Below the pieces are notes generated by a model. The model searched no databases. It was not told the origin of the DNA and saw only the letters and a program-made list of their open reading frames with translations. Both the position numbers and the translations under genes were made by a program. Shown here in pieces: positions 16,057 to 25,039 of a stretch of 64,000 nt of DNA (the first letter of the stretch is position 1; the number at the start of each line of letters is the position of its first letter). The stretch comes from Chitinophagaceae bacterium BSSC1 (lineage in GTDB: Bacteria; Bacteroidota; Bacteroidia; Chitinophagales; Chitinophagaceae): contig NKJC01000003.1 of assembly GCA_002256435.1 (NCBI GenBank), positions 1-64,000 on the forward strand, read 5' to 3'.

Positions 16057-18249
16057 TTATACAAGCAACAAACCCGCTTTGTACAAAGCATTGACGGGTT
16101 TGTTGTCCCAAAATAATTCAAAGTCTTCCAAACCTGTTGCTTCATAATCTGCTTTTAGTAAAGCAACCGTCCATTGCTTAGGATTGTCTAATTGCAATTC
16201 AGGAAGTACTTTCAATAACCAAGCTCCTTTTTCAGGATCCACACTAATGGCATGTGTACTTCGTTGGGTCTGAAAATTAATTTGCATTTGCTCCCAACTC
16301 ATACCTTTTTTGGATTTTTGCACAATCTCCCATTGGGGATTTAAACCCAACCAGATGGGTTTTGCATGATTAGAAGGAAGTTCGGGCTCGTCTATTGCTT
16401 GCTTGATAAAGTCTGGTGCTACCGTGGTTTTGGGCACTTTAAAATCAAACCATTCCCGCAAAGAAAAATCCAAACAAGTACCATGCATATAATTCAACAA
16501 AGCTTTCTTTAATCCAAAGCCAAAACTTTCGTGATCTGCACCAGATGGATCATCGTGTTGAATATCGTTATTGGCAAAAGTTCCAATGGTATTGCTTTGT
16601 TTTCTCACTTGGAATTTGACAGGATCCAAACCAACTGGACTATGCGCTGTCATGGTAAACAAATGCCAGAACGCAGATTGTAAAACACCTGTTTCAAATA
16701 ATTGCCTAACCATTTCTAGAGAATCAATGGTTTCTTGTGCTGTTTGCGTTGGAAACCCATACATCAAATAGGCATGCACCATGATTCCCGATTCTGTGAA
16801 ATGCTTACAAACTCTTGCTACCTGTGCAACTGTTATGCCTTTATCAATCAGTTTGAGTAATCTATCAGAAGCCACTTCTAATCCCCCACTCACGGCAATA
16901 CATCCGGAGGCTTTTAATAATAGACAGAGGTCTCTGGTAAAGCTTTTTTCAAATCTTACATTGGTCCACCAGCTCACTACCAATTTTCTACGAATGATTT
17001 CCATGGCCAAGGACTTCATTAATGATGGCGGAGCTGCTTCATCCACAAAATGAAAACCGTTCTGCCCCGTTTTGGCAATCATTTCTTCCATCCTATCTAC
17101 TAGCAGGGATGCGGTAACTGGTTCATAGTTTTTGATATAATCTAAGGAGATATCACAGAAGGTACATTTGGCCCAATAGCAACCATGCGCCATAGTGAGT
17201 TTATTCCACCTACCATCGCTCCAAAGACTATGCATGGGATTGGCCACTTCAATGGCAGAAATATACTGGTCTAACAAAAGTCCAGCATAATCTGGGGTGC
17301 CTACTTGTCCTTGTTTATAATCGGCACAAGCCGTATTATTAATATAAACTACTTTTTTATTTTCTAAGGTAAAAGCCCGCTTGAGTTCAGTTAATTCCCT
17401 TTTCCCATGCAAATGCTCCCAAAGTAATTCTAAGGGGGCTTCCCCATCATCCAGCGTAATGAAATCATAATATTCAAATACACGTGGATCACTGAGTGAT
17501 CTTAGCTCTGTATTGGCAAAGCCACCACCCATGGCAACTGTAACTTGGGGATAATGCTTTTTGATCCATTGCCCACACCTAAGAGAAGTATACAAATTAC
17601 CAGGAAAGGGTACGGATAGACAAACCAATTTGGGTTGGTGAATGGCCATTTTGGACTCCAAAATCTGCAACAAAATACCATCTATATAGCTAATTGGTTG
17701 ATGCAATACTGCATATAATTCATCAAAACTATTGGCAGATCTTCCAAGACTTTCTGCGTATCGGCTAAAGCCAAAATATGGGTCAATGGTATCCTTGATT
17801 AGATCACTCAAGTCTTCTAAATACATGGTGGCCAAATATTTGGCCCTATCTTGAATACCCATGGCACCAAATGCCCAGGTTAAATCATCCGCCTGTGAAA
17901 ACCTACTGGCTTCCGGTAATAGATTCCGTTTGCAAATCAGGTGCGCCAAGGTATTGCGCTTACCCTGTAAAAACAGCATCACTTCATCAATGGTTCTGAT
18001 ATAGTCCTCTTTCAAAGCCAGGATCCTAGCAGCGTTAGCATTTAATTCTGGCTGTTTTTTTTCTATTGCTTCAAATAATGACTCTAACCCTGATTTACTA
18101 AAAATGGCTAGGGTAACTTCTATACCCAAATCGGCATGAACTGCAGGAATATTTTTGGTATTGAAAAACCCTTTTAAATAAGCTGTTGCCGGATAAGGCG
18201 TATTCAACTGTGTGAAAGGTGGCGTAATCAGAAAAATAGGTGCATCCAA
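16057..18249 (-). CDS. Radical SAM protein, B12-binding-type architecture
   Basis: Large radical SAM enzyme of 730 residues. The N-terminal region (about 1-270) starts with a LITPPFTQLNTPYPATAYL motif and looks like a degenerate cobalamin-binding Rossmann domain (VTVAMGGGFANTEL), although the DxHxxG cobalamin motif was not found. The cluster-binding site reads GCYWAKCTFCD, a CX4CX2C spacing rather than the canonical CX3CX2C. A radical SAM TIM-barrel follows to about 560 (VSGGLEVASDRLL; VHAYLMYGFPTQT). The product is unknown. It stands alone, convergent with the YceI gene. An 11-bp inverted repeat lies within its last codons. Confidence 0.85.
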   Translation of the reverse strand: MDAPIFLITPPFTQLNTPYPATAYLKGFFNTKNIPAVHADLGIEVTLAIFSKSGLESLFEAIEKKQPELNANAARILALKEDYIRTIDEVMLFLQGKRNTLAHLICKRNLLPEASRFSQADDLTWAFGAMGIQDRAKYLATMYLEDLSDLIKDTIDPYFGFSRYAESLGRSANSFDELYAVLHQPISYIDGILLQILESKMAIHQPKLVCLSVPFPGNLYTSLRCGQWIKKHYPQVTVAMGGGFANTELRSLSDPRVFEYYDFITLDDGEAPLELLWEHLHGKRELTELKRAFTLENKKVVYINNTACADYKQGQVGTPDYAGLLLDQYISAIEVANPMHSLWSDGRWNKLTMAHGCYWAKCTFCDISLDYIKNYEPVTASLLVDRMEEMIAKTGQNGFHFVDEAAPPSLMKSLAMEIIRRKLVVSWWTNVRFEKSFTRDLCLLLKASGCIAVSGGLEVASDRLLKLIDKGITVAQVARVCKHFTESGIMVHAYLMYGFPTQTAQETIDSLEMVRQLFETGVLQSAFWHLFTMTAHSPVGLDPVKFQVRKQSNTIGTFANNDIQHDDPSGADHESFGFGLKKALLNYMHGTCLDFSLREWFDFKVPKTTVAPDFIKQAIDEPELPSNHAKPIWLGLNPQWEIVQKSKKGMSWEQMQINFQTQRSTHAISVDPEKGAWLLKVLPELQLDNPKQWTVALLKADYEATGLEDFELFWDNKPVNALYKAGLLLV
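16066..16105. terminator. Candidate convergent terminator hairpin inside the radical SAM gene end
   Basis: CAACAAACCCG (16066-16076) and CGGGTTTGTTG (16095-16105) form a perfect 11-bp stem with an 18-nt loop, starting 16 bp after the YceI stop codon but inside the last codons of the convergent gene. The flanking T-run is weak, so termination of the YceI transcript is only likely. Confidence 0.4.
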
Positions 18250-18269
18250 TGCTAAAAATATTTATTCAG

Positions 18270-18277
18270 CAAATGTA
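18270..18277 (-). promoter_or_regulatory. -7 element upstream of the radical SAM gene
   Basis: TACATTTG on the minus strand matches the Bacteroidota -7 consensus exactly and lies about 21 bp before the start codon. No clear -33 TTG is at the expected distance. Confidence 0.4.
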
Positions 18278-18331
18278 GGTTTCTTTTATAATGACTAATT
18301 GCCTTATAATTGAATATCTATTGAGCTATCA

Positions 18332-18712
18332 TCACCTATCCAACCAAGTAGCTTTCACTTCCATATTTTTCATGGCACCCTGCTGCATACAAGACCTGAT
18401 AGCTGCCATGGTAGCGTCCTCCTGGGTTCTAGCACCCGCAGAAGTACCAAAATGTGGAATACCATTCATGCCATTCCCGGTTACAATTGCACCATAGCCC
18501 TTACCATTGGTTGAAATCACTTTTTGAGGGTTACGCCCACCAGACTTCATACATCTTTGAAATGCATCAGTTTCACTATTCCTAATATTTCCCCCACCAA
18601 ATGAATACCCCCATTGATTTGTTTGTGAACAAAAATAAACAGCAGATTGAGCCTTAATGGAGTTTGAAATTGAAAAAAAACAAACCCCCAATAAAACAAT
18701 GATCTTTTTCAT
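18332..18712 (-). CDS. DUF4189-like small exported protein
   Basis: A 126-residue protein with a signal peptide ending SIKAQ. The mature part resembles DUF4189: a tryptophan and GYS near the start (QWGYSFGGG), alternating Ala and Cys positions (DAFQRCMKSGG, AAIRSCMQQGA) that could form a disulfide, and a repeated GYGAIVTGNG strand. These small domains are widespread in exported bacterial proteins and have no settled function. It is the last gene of the leftward operon that includes the PliI-like inhibitor, 22 bp behind it. Confidence 0.6.
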   Translation of the reverse strand: MKKIIVLLGVCFFSISNSIKAQSAVYFCSQTNQWGYSFGGGNIRNSETDAFQRCMKSGGRNPQKVISTNGKGYGAIVTGNGMNGIPHFGTSAGARTQEDATMAAIRSCMQQGAMKNMEVKATWLDR

Positions 18713-18734
18713 GGTTGCATTTTTAAATATTTGA

Positions 18735-19394
18735 TTACTTCTCTGAAATTTCTATGGTTTTAACAAGAACAAATTTCTTTGATGCTTCTCCATTTTTAAG
18801 TTGGTAGGTCAATTGACGAATTTTACCAGTTGGTGTAGCATTTGCATCGTCAGATTGATAGGTTTTAAACCTTCTCAACAAATTACTTTCAACAATGGCA
18901 AATTCATCGTGTCCTTGATATCCCTTTGCAGCAGCTGTTCCCATTTCTAATTCAGGGAAACTGATTAATGAAATTGACTTCCCTTTGTTGGGAGAAAATC
19001 CAACCACTTTTCCATAACTACCAGAACCAGCAGAATGAGTGTAGATCAATAATTCAGGAAAGCCATCATGGTCAAGGTCTTCAATCTCTGCGTTTGAAAC
19101 AGGATCAAGTTCCATATCTGCGGTATCAATTGACCCTTTTAATCCGGTAGTAATTAATCTAAGCTGTTGGATGGAACCTTTTCCCTTAACAACTATATTA
19201 TAACTAATTCCTTGAAGCGATAATTTTTTCTCAAACGAAACCAGATTACTATCCGCTTTAGCGGAAACTACTTTTACGGAAGTATCTTTTGGGGAGTCCG
19301 ATTCTGAACTGTTTTTCATATCACTTGGAGAATTGGAACAAGACGCACTTACAATGAGCAAAATAATACTTACTAATAGACTAGACTTTTTCAT
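18735..19394 (-). CDS. PliI-like lipoprotein, putative lysozyme inhibitor
   Basis: A lipoprotein signal is clear (IVSASCSNS; cysteine at about 19). The following domain has the pattern I associate with PliI, the periplasmic inhibitor of invertebrate-type lysozyme: IEDLDHDGFPELLIYTHSAG, SGSYGKVVGFSPNKGKS, GYQGHDEFAI, LLRRFKTY and GKIRQLTYQLKNGEA. PliI proteins protect the cell wall from host or predator lysozymes. The assignment comes from memory of conserved motifs, not from a search. It lies between an outer-membrane barrel gene and a DUF4189-like gene in one operon, 8 bp after the former. As a lipoprotein it could be exposed at the outer membrane. Confidence 0.65.
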   Translation of the reverse strand: MKKSSLLVSIILLIVSASCSNSPSDMKNSSESDSPKDTSVKVVSAKADSNLVSFEKKLSLQGISYNIVVKGKGSIQQLRLITTGLKGSIDTADMELDPVSNAEIEDLDHDGFPELLIYTHSAGSGSYGKVVGFSPNKGKSISLISFPELEMGTAAAKGYQGHDEFAIVESNLLRRFKTYQSDDANATPTGKIRQLTYQLKNGEASKKFVLVKTIEISEK

Positions 19395-19402
19395 GGTAAA
19401 TT

Positions 19403-20053
19403 TTATTTAAGTTTTTTTAATTTAAAATAATAGCCAACTGAATAAATGACACTATTCCTAATTCCCCCAGCCAGGCCAATACCATACCCAACTTGAGCTG
19501 TAACCATATTATTCTGATTTTTATTGATTAATCTCACACCCATACCAATGGGTGATGTAAGACTGACCAATCCCTGTTTATAGGTCCCTTGTAACCCTGC
19601 AAAAAGATAAGGTTTTAAACTAGATTGCGATTGATAAAAATAATAATACAAATCAGTTCTGAGAGATTGTGACCAAGCTCTTTTTTGATCTTCCAATAAT
19701 GGATTTCTCTTTGATATATAACCATATCCAAATTGAAATTCACCTGAAAAAGCCAAGTTATTAGATAGTTGCTGGTAAAATCCAATACCTACTCCCAAAT
19801 TTGCCTTGTCCAAAAAATTTCCATTTAATTTCCCATTAGCTGTATCAGCATACAAGTCTGTTACTGTAAAGTCTTGAATCTGAATTCTAGCAGGACCAAA
19901 CATATTCCAACTAGTTGGTAGGGTTTTTAACTGTTTTATTTCAGTTTGTTTTGTACTTGTTTGAGCTTTAACATTTTGATATAAAACTGCCAAAAGCATC
20001 AAAATAAAAATTTGCTTACTAAGTATTGATGAAGATGTTTTCATTTGTTGCAA
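19403..20053 (-). CDS. Small outer membrane beta-barrel protein
   Basis: A 216-residue exported protein (signal peptide to about residue 30, ending VKAQ) whose mature part alternates polar and hydrophobic residues in repeated strands (LAFSGEFQFGYGYISK, LYYYFYQSQSSLKPYLFAGLQG, NNMVTAQVGYGIGLAGGI, VIYSVGYYFKLK), typical of an eight-stranded outer-membrane barrel. No enzymatic motif is visible. It follows the PorP/SprF gene with a 15-bp gap and may serve the same surface complex. Confidence 0.65.
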   Translation of the reverse strand: MQQMKTSSSILSKQIFILMLLAVLYQNVKAQTSTKQTEIKQLKTLPTSWNMFGPARIQIQDFTVTDLYADTANGKLNGNFLDKANLGVGIGFYQQLSNNLAFSGEFQFGYGYISKRNPLLEDQKRAWSQSLRTDLYYYFYQSQSSLKPYLFAGLQGTYKQGLVSLTSPIGMGVRLINKNQNNMVTAQVGYGIGLAGGIRNSVIYSVGYYFKLKKLK

Positions 20054-20068
20054 TTGTGTTGCTAAAAA

Positions 20069-21058
20069 TTAATTCAGTTGCTGAGTAATCGCCAATTCAA
20101 AAGCCTGTCTAGCATAACCTGATGCTTTTAGACCAGAAATATTCAAATCATAATGAATACCAATGCTTGTTTTATTGAACTTCATCTGAACATTTGGAAT
20201 AATAGCGTCATGAACCCTTAAAGCAATTCCAGCGCCAATAGTATTCCCTTCTGAACTAGCATCTGGTTTGGAAAGAATTTTTGAAAATTTTGCTCCAATT
20301 AAATACTCATAGGCATTTGCCTGCCAATTAGCCAAACCATATACCCCAAATTGATCAAATTCAGATTTCATTGTCAATCCTCCTTGAATACCAAAAGCAG
20401 CTGAAAGTCTATTGGCTTGGGTTTTCAATTCATCCGTATAGGGCTTGTTTATATGTCTAATACTAGCACCAACATACCATTCCTTCTCTTCGGTATTCTG
20501 AAACATGGAAATACCCGCATTTAAACTACTCCAAGAATAGGATCTACCAGCTCTCAATGGATCCTGTGTACCAATAGGCAAAGGACCATATTGATCAAAC
20601 TGATCTGGATAGGTTACATTAGAAGAACCAAAAATACTTCTGGTGTTACTCACTTGAAAACCTGCTGCCAAAAATGTCTGTGAGGCTGATAATTGTTGGG
20701 CATAGGAAAGACCCAACAAATAAGTATTATTCTTAAATATTCCAGCATTGGATTGGTCAAATGTTCCGGCAGCCGTTAGATTAAAGTAACTGTTCTGTGA
20801 GGCGCTTCCTTGTTGGCTTTTGAAAACAGGCAAATTAAGCATCGCCCCACCAGTTCTAAATGCAACCAAAGATTGATATTTCACGTCTCTATAGTTTAAT
20901 CGGATATCTGACTTGGTATCTAATTTAAGAGACTGATTATACCAAATATTCATAGAAGCTATGTCTGCATAATGTAATTCCTGTGCAGTGGATCTAGAGC
21001 TGAATAGCATCAGTCCAAATATCATTGTCAAGCAGCAATATATTTTTTGTTTGAACAT
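20069..21058 (-). CDS. PorP/SprF family type IX secretion membrane protein
   Basis: PorP/SprF proteins are outer-membrane barrels that work with gliding or type IX secretion adhesins. Features seen here are a signal peptide (about 1-25, ending STAQE), the early conserved segment (MNIWYNQSLKLDTKSDIRLNYR) and multiple amphipathic strands with GLSYAQQLS, EWYVGASIRHINKPYT and AFGIQGG segments. In Bacteroidota these genes typically sit just downstream of a large CHU_C-terminated surface protein, and that is the case here: the frame-disrupted surface protein gene ends 29 bp upstream. The barrel probably anchors or translocates that partner. Confidence 0.8.
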   Translation of the reverse strand: MFKQKIYCCLTMIFGLMLFSSRSTAQELHYADIASMNIWYNQSLKLDTKSDIRLNYRDVKYQSLVAFRTGGAMLNLPVFKSQQGSASQNSYFNLTAAGTFDQSNAGIFKNNTYLLGLSYAQQLSASQTFLAAGFQVSNTRSIFGSSNVTYPDQFDQYGPLPIGTQDPLRAGRSYSWSSLNAGISMFQNTEEKEWYVGASIRHINKPYTDELKTQANRLSAAFGIQGGLTMKSEFDQFGVYGLANWQANAYEYLIGAKFSKILSKPDASSEGNTIGAGIALRVHDAIIPNVQMKFNKTSIGIHYDLNISGLKASGYARQAFELAITQQLN

Positions 21059-21087
21059 TTCCTTAAGTTTTTCAGTTGTGAATAAGG

Positions 21088-22116
21088 TTATCTAATAAGT
21101 GATATTGTGCCCGTCTTTTTTACTATTTCTCCCTTGCCATCAACGCCTTCTATAACCCAGATATAGGCTTCTGATGGTTGAGGTTTACCTTTAAAGGTTC
21201 CATCCCATCCTATTGAAGCATCCGCGGTATTGAATACTTTATTTCCGAATCTATTATAGACCTCAAATGTTCTGAGATATTTTAGCCCAGGTATTATAGC
21301 AAATACTTTGTCATTATAACCATCGCCATTAGGCGTAAAGACATCTGGCATCATGATAGCAGTAGTACAAACCACTTCTACTAATACTGCATTTGAAACA
21401 TTAGAAATACAACCAGAAGCATTGCTTATTTTAGAAGTATATGTTCCTGTTTCATTTACTAGAATTGATTCAGTAATTGCTCCAGTAATTAGGATATTAT
21501 TTTTAAACCATTGGATAGTGTTTCCCTGAGCAAGACTTACAGATAATTTTCTATTCTCATCTTTACAAATTTTCAGCTTCCCGTCTGCAACAATATTGGG
21601 AGTTAATGGAACTGGATTTACCGTAATCACAGTTCCCATACTGAATGGACTGATACACACAACAGAACTACTTGATCTTACAGTATAAGTTCCAGTTGTC
21701 AGCGCTTTGTAGGTTTGTAATGTTGCGCCAACAATAACTTGCCCATCTTTGTACCACTGATTACCAGTAGCATTACTAGAACTTAGATTCCCAACATCCC
21801 CAGCACAAAATAATTGTTTGTCAACTGTGACAATAGGAATTGTTGGAATCAGACTTGCCTGTATAGTCACATTGGCACTAATTGCACTTGAACATCCTGT
21901 TCCATTAGTAGTTTTAACTGAATAATTTCCTGAACTACTTGCTTTATAGCTTGTTTGATTGGCATTTGGAATCAATATGGCATCCTTATACCATTGATTG
22001 CCACTTGCATTACTAGAGGTTAATAATGCACTATCGCCAATACATATTGTAGTTTTATCCGCAGTGATTACAGGAGTTGTTGGAATGGGATTTACAGTAA
22101 CTGTCAGTTTTTTTTC
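21088..22116 (-). CDS. C-terminal part of T9SS/gliding surface protein (Ig-like repeats + CHU_C)
   Basis: This frame holds three or four Ig-like repeats (each with a TxxCxGDSALLTSSNASGNQWYK-type core, roughly 80 residues apart) and ends with a CHU_C gliding-motility C-terminal domain (VFTPNGDGYNDKVF, VYNRFGNKVF, PSEAYIWVIEG), the sorting signal recognised by the type IX secretion system. It has no signal peptide of its own, and its reading frame begins inside the gene at 22055-24793. The two parts join at the A8 tract at 22108-22115: removing one A restores a continuous protein (GKK-LTVTVNP). So it is almost certainly the tail of that gene and not an independent gene. PorP/SprF follows 29 bp downstream. 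Confidence 0.8.
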   Translation of the reverse strand, partial: EKKLTVTVNPIPTTPVITADKTTICIGDSALLTSSNASGNQWYKDAILIPNANQTSYKASSSGNYSVKTTNGTGCSSAISANVTIQASLIPTIPIVTVDKQLFCAGDVGNLSSSNATGNQWYKDGQVIVGATLQTYKALTTGTYTVRSSSSVVCISPFSMGTVITVNPVPLTPNIVADGKLKICKDENRKLSVSLAQGNTIQWFKNNILITGAITESILVNETGTYTSKISNASGCISNVSNAVLVEVVCTTAIMMPDVFTPNGDGYNDKVFAIIPGLKYLRTFEVYNRFGNKVFNTADASIGWDGTFKGKPQPSEAYIWVIEGVDGKGEIVKKTGTISLIR

Positions 22117-24793
22117 CATTGCCTGAAACATTCTGATTAACACCTGTTCCACTTACTGCAATAAAGTATTTAGTTGTTGTTGTTAATGCAGGTGTAGTAT
22201 AATTGTCTCCAGTAAATACTAATGTTGTTAATGTTGAATCACTATACCATTTAAAAATGGGGCTAGCTACAGAACTACTACTAGCTTTTAAATTAGCAGA
22301 ATTTGTTGAACAGATAACAGTATCCTTTACAATAATATCTGTTGAATCAGCCGTAATTGGAAAGGTTGGAAAAACAGGAGTTGCATAAATACCTAACCCA
22401 TTTTGTACAGTCAGGTCTGATAATACCTTTAATTTGGAAGTTGCTGGATCAAATTCAACAAGGGTTCCATAACCATTAGCACCTCCACCCTGTGACGTGG
22501 AATATAATTTAGCATTATTGAGCGTCCATCCAGCACTAAAATTAGCTCCATCTATATCGGCATTAAAGCTATATACTTGACTATAGGCTTTGCTTGTTAT
22601 ATCATAACTGAAAATATAGCCATGATTATTATTCCCACCAGTTGCAGTTGATCCATATAATTTACCATTTACTTCAGTTAGTCCAATATTTGCTTGATTG
22701 GCATTTGCCAAAACTGCCACATTGGTCAATTTAAAATTATTGGCAGGGTCTAAAGAGTAAATAATGGATGGACTGTTTGTCAAACTTTTATCAGAAGAAG
22801 TAGTTCCAAAGATTAATCCATTGGAAGCTTTTAACCACTTACCTTGAAAGTCTCCATAAATAGCAGCATCGGGTATTTGTAGCACCGCTTTATTCACTTT
22901 TGTTGCCAAATCATAAACAATCAATGAATCAAAACTATTCATCAAGAATTTACCAGGAGTATATTCTAATGCCGGTAGTGGTTCTGCACTAATCATTTTT
23001 GTTAGTTCCTTAACCGAATTAGTAACTGGGTCAAATTCACATAATCGATTATAAGCCCGATGTTGAGGATAATATTCAGGATACCAAGGCACTTCACTTG
23101 ATTGCAATGAAAAATATACTTTCCCATTTGAAGCTTTAAACATACCAAATGGCTTATAAGTAAATGGATAGTTTGCAAATGAACTAGCATCAGGGGAAGT
23201 TGTCAAAATTTGATCAATTTCTGCTTTTGTCATGGTGAGCAAATTGGCTACTGCATTAACAGTTTTCTTTGCCGTATTATATCGAAGAATGGTTCCACTT
23301 AAATTGCGGTAATTATCTGATAAGCTTCCTCCCGTATTACTAAAGCCTAAATACTCATTATTACCAATATCTAATAACTCTCCAACCGCAGATTTACCAG
23401 TTGGCTCATAGGCAGAAATGACAGAACTTACTTCTAAACTCAATGCATTAATAGATACAATGGCTCCTGAATTGTTTTTGCCACCAAAAATGGTTCTTGC
23501 ATAAATCATATTACCAACAATTGCTAGTTGCGGTAAAACACCATATCCCAAAGCGTTTCCACCAGCCAATAAACTAGTAATGCTTCTTGTAGCTATATTA
23601 TAACACCAGATTCCTCTATTAGAAGAACCATAATCTAAATAGGTTCCAAAAATTTTATCGGCCACAGCAATGATAGAATTACCCGAAGGAGCTTCTGGAA
23701 AATCTGCTGCTAAAATAAAGTCTGCACTTCCAGTTCTTGGACCATTCACTTTAATAATGGTTCCTTTACCTGATCCCCCATCAAATTCAGTAACACCATA
23801 ATATGCTCCATCGTTCCCTCTAACAATGCCCCTAAGATTTGAGCCCAAAATACCTCTATTAGTATTGATTTCATTTAGGTTAATTACCTCTTTTGAATCA
23901 AAATTGAAGGAGTACATGCCACCACCACGGTTAGAACCACTTCCAAAATTTCTTCTTGCACCATAAAGAGTTCGGTTTGTGGGATCATAGACCACAGGCC
24001 CATTTGGACGAGAACTTGAATAACTTGAAACAGTAATATCCAACCCATTGGTATAAACAATGGAATCAGTAGCAGTTAAAACCTGGTAAATATGCCCATC
24101 AACACCGGGACTTCTATCATTAAAAGAAAGTACCCCATATAACTGGTTATTAAGAGCTTTAAATAATGGCCCACTGGGGGACTTTCCAAGCGTCAGAGGA
24201 TTAAAAGATCCAACTTCGGTAAACTTGCGCTTAGCTATCTCATATTTCCAAATACCTCCAATACCATAGGCGCCTCCTTCAATACAAATGCCATACAAGA
24301 CGCCGGGAGCTCCTTCAATGATTCCAAACCTGGGTTTACTCAATGCGTTTTTAAAAGCACCTACAGGCAGTTGACTATAATTCTGCATGATGCCATTAAA
24401 ATTGTGCAAGGCTTCAATATTACCATTATCAGGTTTGAATCTATACAACAGGGCTGCACCTGAATTATTTGCATAAAATGTGCTTGCAAATTGGTCAATA
24501 CCGTATACATAGCCATCACTAGCCCCATATAACCCATTTTCCATACGATGGTTATCACCAAATGCCGCATCTCCATCATAATAACCCTTAGTATCATACA
24601 ATTTCCATCCATTTACTAACCCTAAAGGATTTCCAGATAAACTAATTGGAGTAGTTACAATTCCAGTACTAAAATCATAACTGGAGATTCCTCCATTTGA
24701 TGTTTGACCACCGAAAGGGTTGGTGAAAATCATTCTTTGCCCAAAAGAAATTTGGGCTGACAAGAGGATAAAAAAGAATAGATACTTTTTCAT
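22055..24793 (-). CDS. N-terminal part of T9SS surface protein (GloVer-type repeats), frame-disrupted
   Basis: Large exported protein starting at MKKYLFFFILL (position 24793; an ATG at 24838 would add a non-signal extension, and a -7 element at 24836-24843 argues against it). The body consists of repeated glycine-rich beta-propeller-like units of about 40-50 residues (NNHGYIFSYDITSKAYSQVYSF; GYGTLVEFDPATSKL), resembling GloVer tandem repeats. After an Ig-like unit the frame leaves the coding path at an A8 run and stops at 22055; the intended continuation is the frame at 21088-22116. The joined product is about 1,260 residues. Either a sequencing or real indel, or slippage on A8, explains the break. 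First gene of a five-gene leftward operon. Confidence 0.8.
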   Translation of the reverse strand: MKKYLFFFILLSAQISFGQRMIFTNPFGGQTSNGGISSYDFSTGIVTTPISLSGNPLGLVNGWKLYDTKGYYDGDAAFGDNHRMENGLYGASDGYVYGIDQFASTFYANNSGAALLYRFKPDNGNIEALHNFNGIMQNYSQLPVGAFKNALSKPRFGIIEGAPGVLYGICIEGGAYGIGGIWKYEIAKRKFTEVGSFNPLTLGKSPSGPLFKALNNQLYGVLSFNDRSPGVDGHIYQVLTATDSIVYTNGLDITVSSYSSSRPNGPVVYDPTNRTLYGARRNFGSGSNRGGGMYSFNFDSKEVINLNEINTNRGILGSNLRGIVRGNDGAYYGVTEFDGGSGKGTIIKVNGPRTGSADFILAADFPEAPSGNSIIAVADKIFGTYLDYGSSNRGIWCYNIATRSITSLLAGGNALGYGVLPQLAIVGNMIYARTIFGGKNNSGAIVSINALSLEVSSVISAYEPTGKSAVGELLDIGNNEYLGFSNTGGSLSDNYRNLSGTILRYNTAKKTVNAVANLLTMTKAEIDQILTTSPDASSFANYPFTYKPFGMFKASNGKVYFSLQSSEVPWYPEYYPQHRAYNRLCEFDPVTNSVKELTKMISAEPLPALEYTPGKFLMNSFDSLIVYDLATKVNKAVLQIPDAAIYGDFQGKWLKASNGLIFGTTSSDKSLTNSPSIIYSLDPANNFKLTNVAVLANANQANIGLTEVNGKLYGSTATGGNNNHGYIFSYDITSKAYSQVYSFNADIDGANFSAGWTLNNAKLYSTSQGGGANGYGTLVEFDPATSKLKVLSDLTVQNGLGIYATPVFPTFPITADSTDIIVKDTVICSTNSANLKASSSSVASPIFKWYSDSTLTTLVFTGDNYTTPALTTTTKYFIAVSGTGVNQNVSGNGKKTDSYCKSHSNNSCNHCG

Positions 24794-24835
24794 ATAGGAG
24801 CAATAATTGAAAGTGAAAGAGCTAGGGGCTGGATA

Positions 24836-24843
24836 CAAAATTA
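24836..24843 (-). promoter_or_regulatory. -7 element of the T9SS surface-protein operon
   Basis: TAATTTTG on the minus strand matches TAnnTTTG and lies 43 bp upstream of the preferred start codon at 24793. No -33 TTG is at an ideal distance. The remaining 24844-25039 spacer towards the divergent regulator gene shows no other clear signal. Confidence 0.4.
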
Positions 24844-25039
24844 GACTGCACTAATACCTTATCTAAAATTTTCAAGATGATTAAAAATCACTTTCCTGTT
24901 ACTTTTTCTACCAAAATGTAATTAAACCTTCCATTTTTGTGATTTTCTAGTAAAAAGTGAACAAGCAGCAATTGATTTACTAACTTTATGATGGCCTTGA
25001 ATGATTCCTGACATGCATGATTTGCATTAATGAGTTTTT

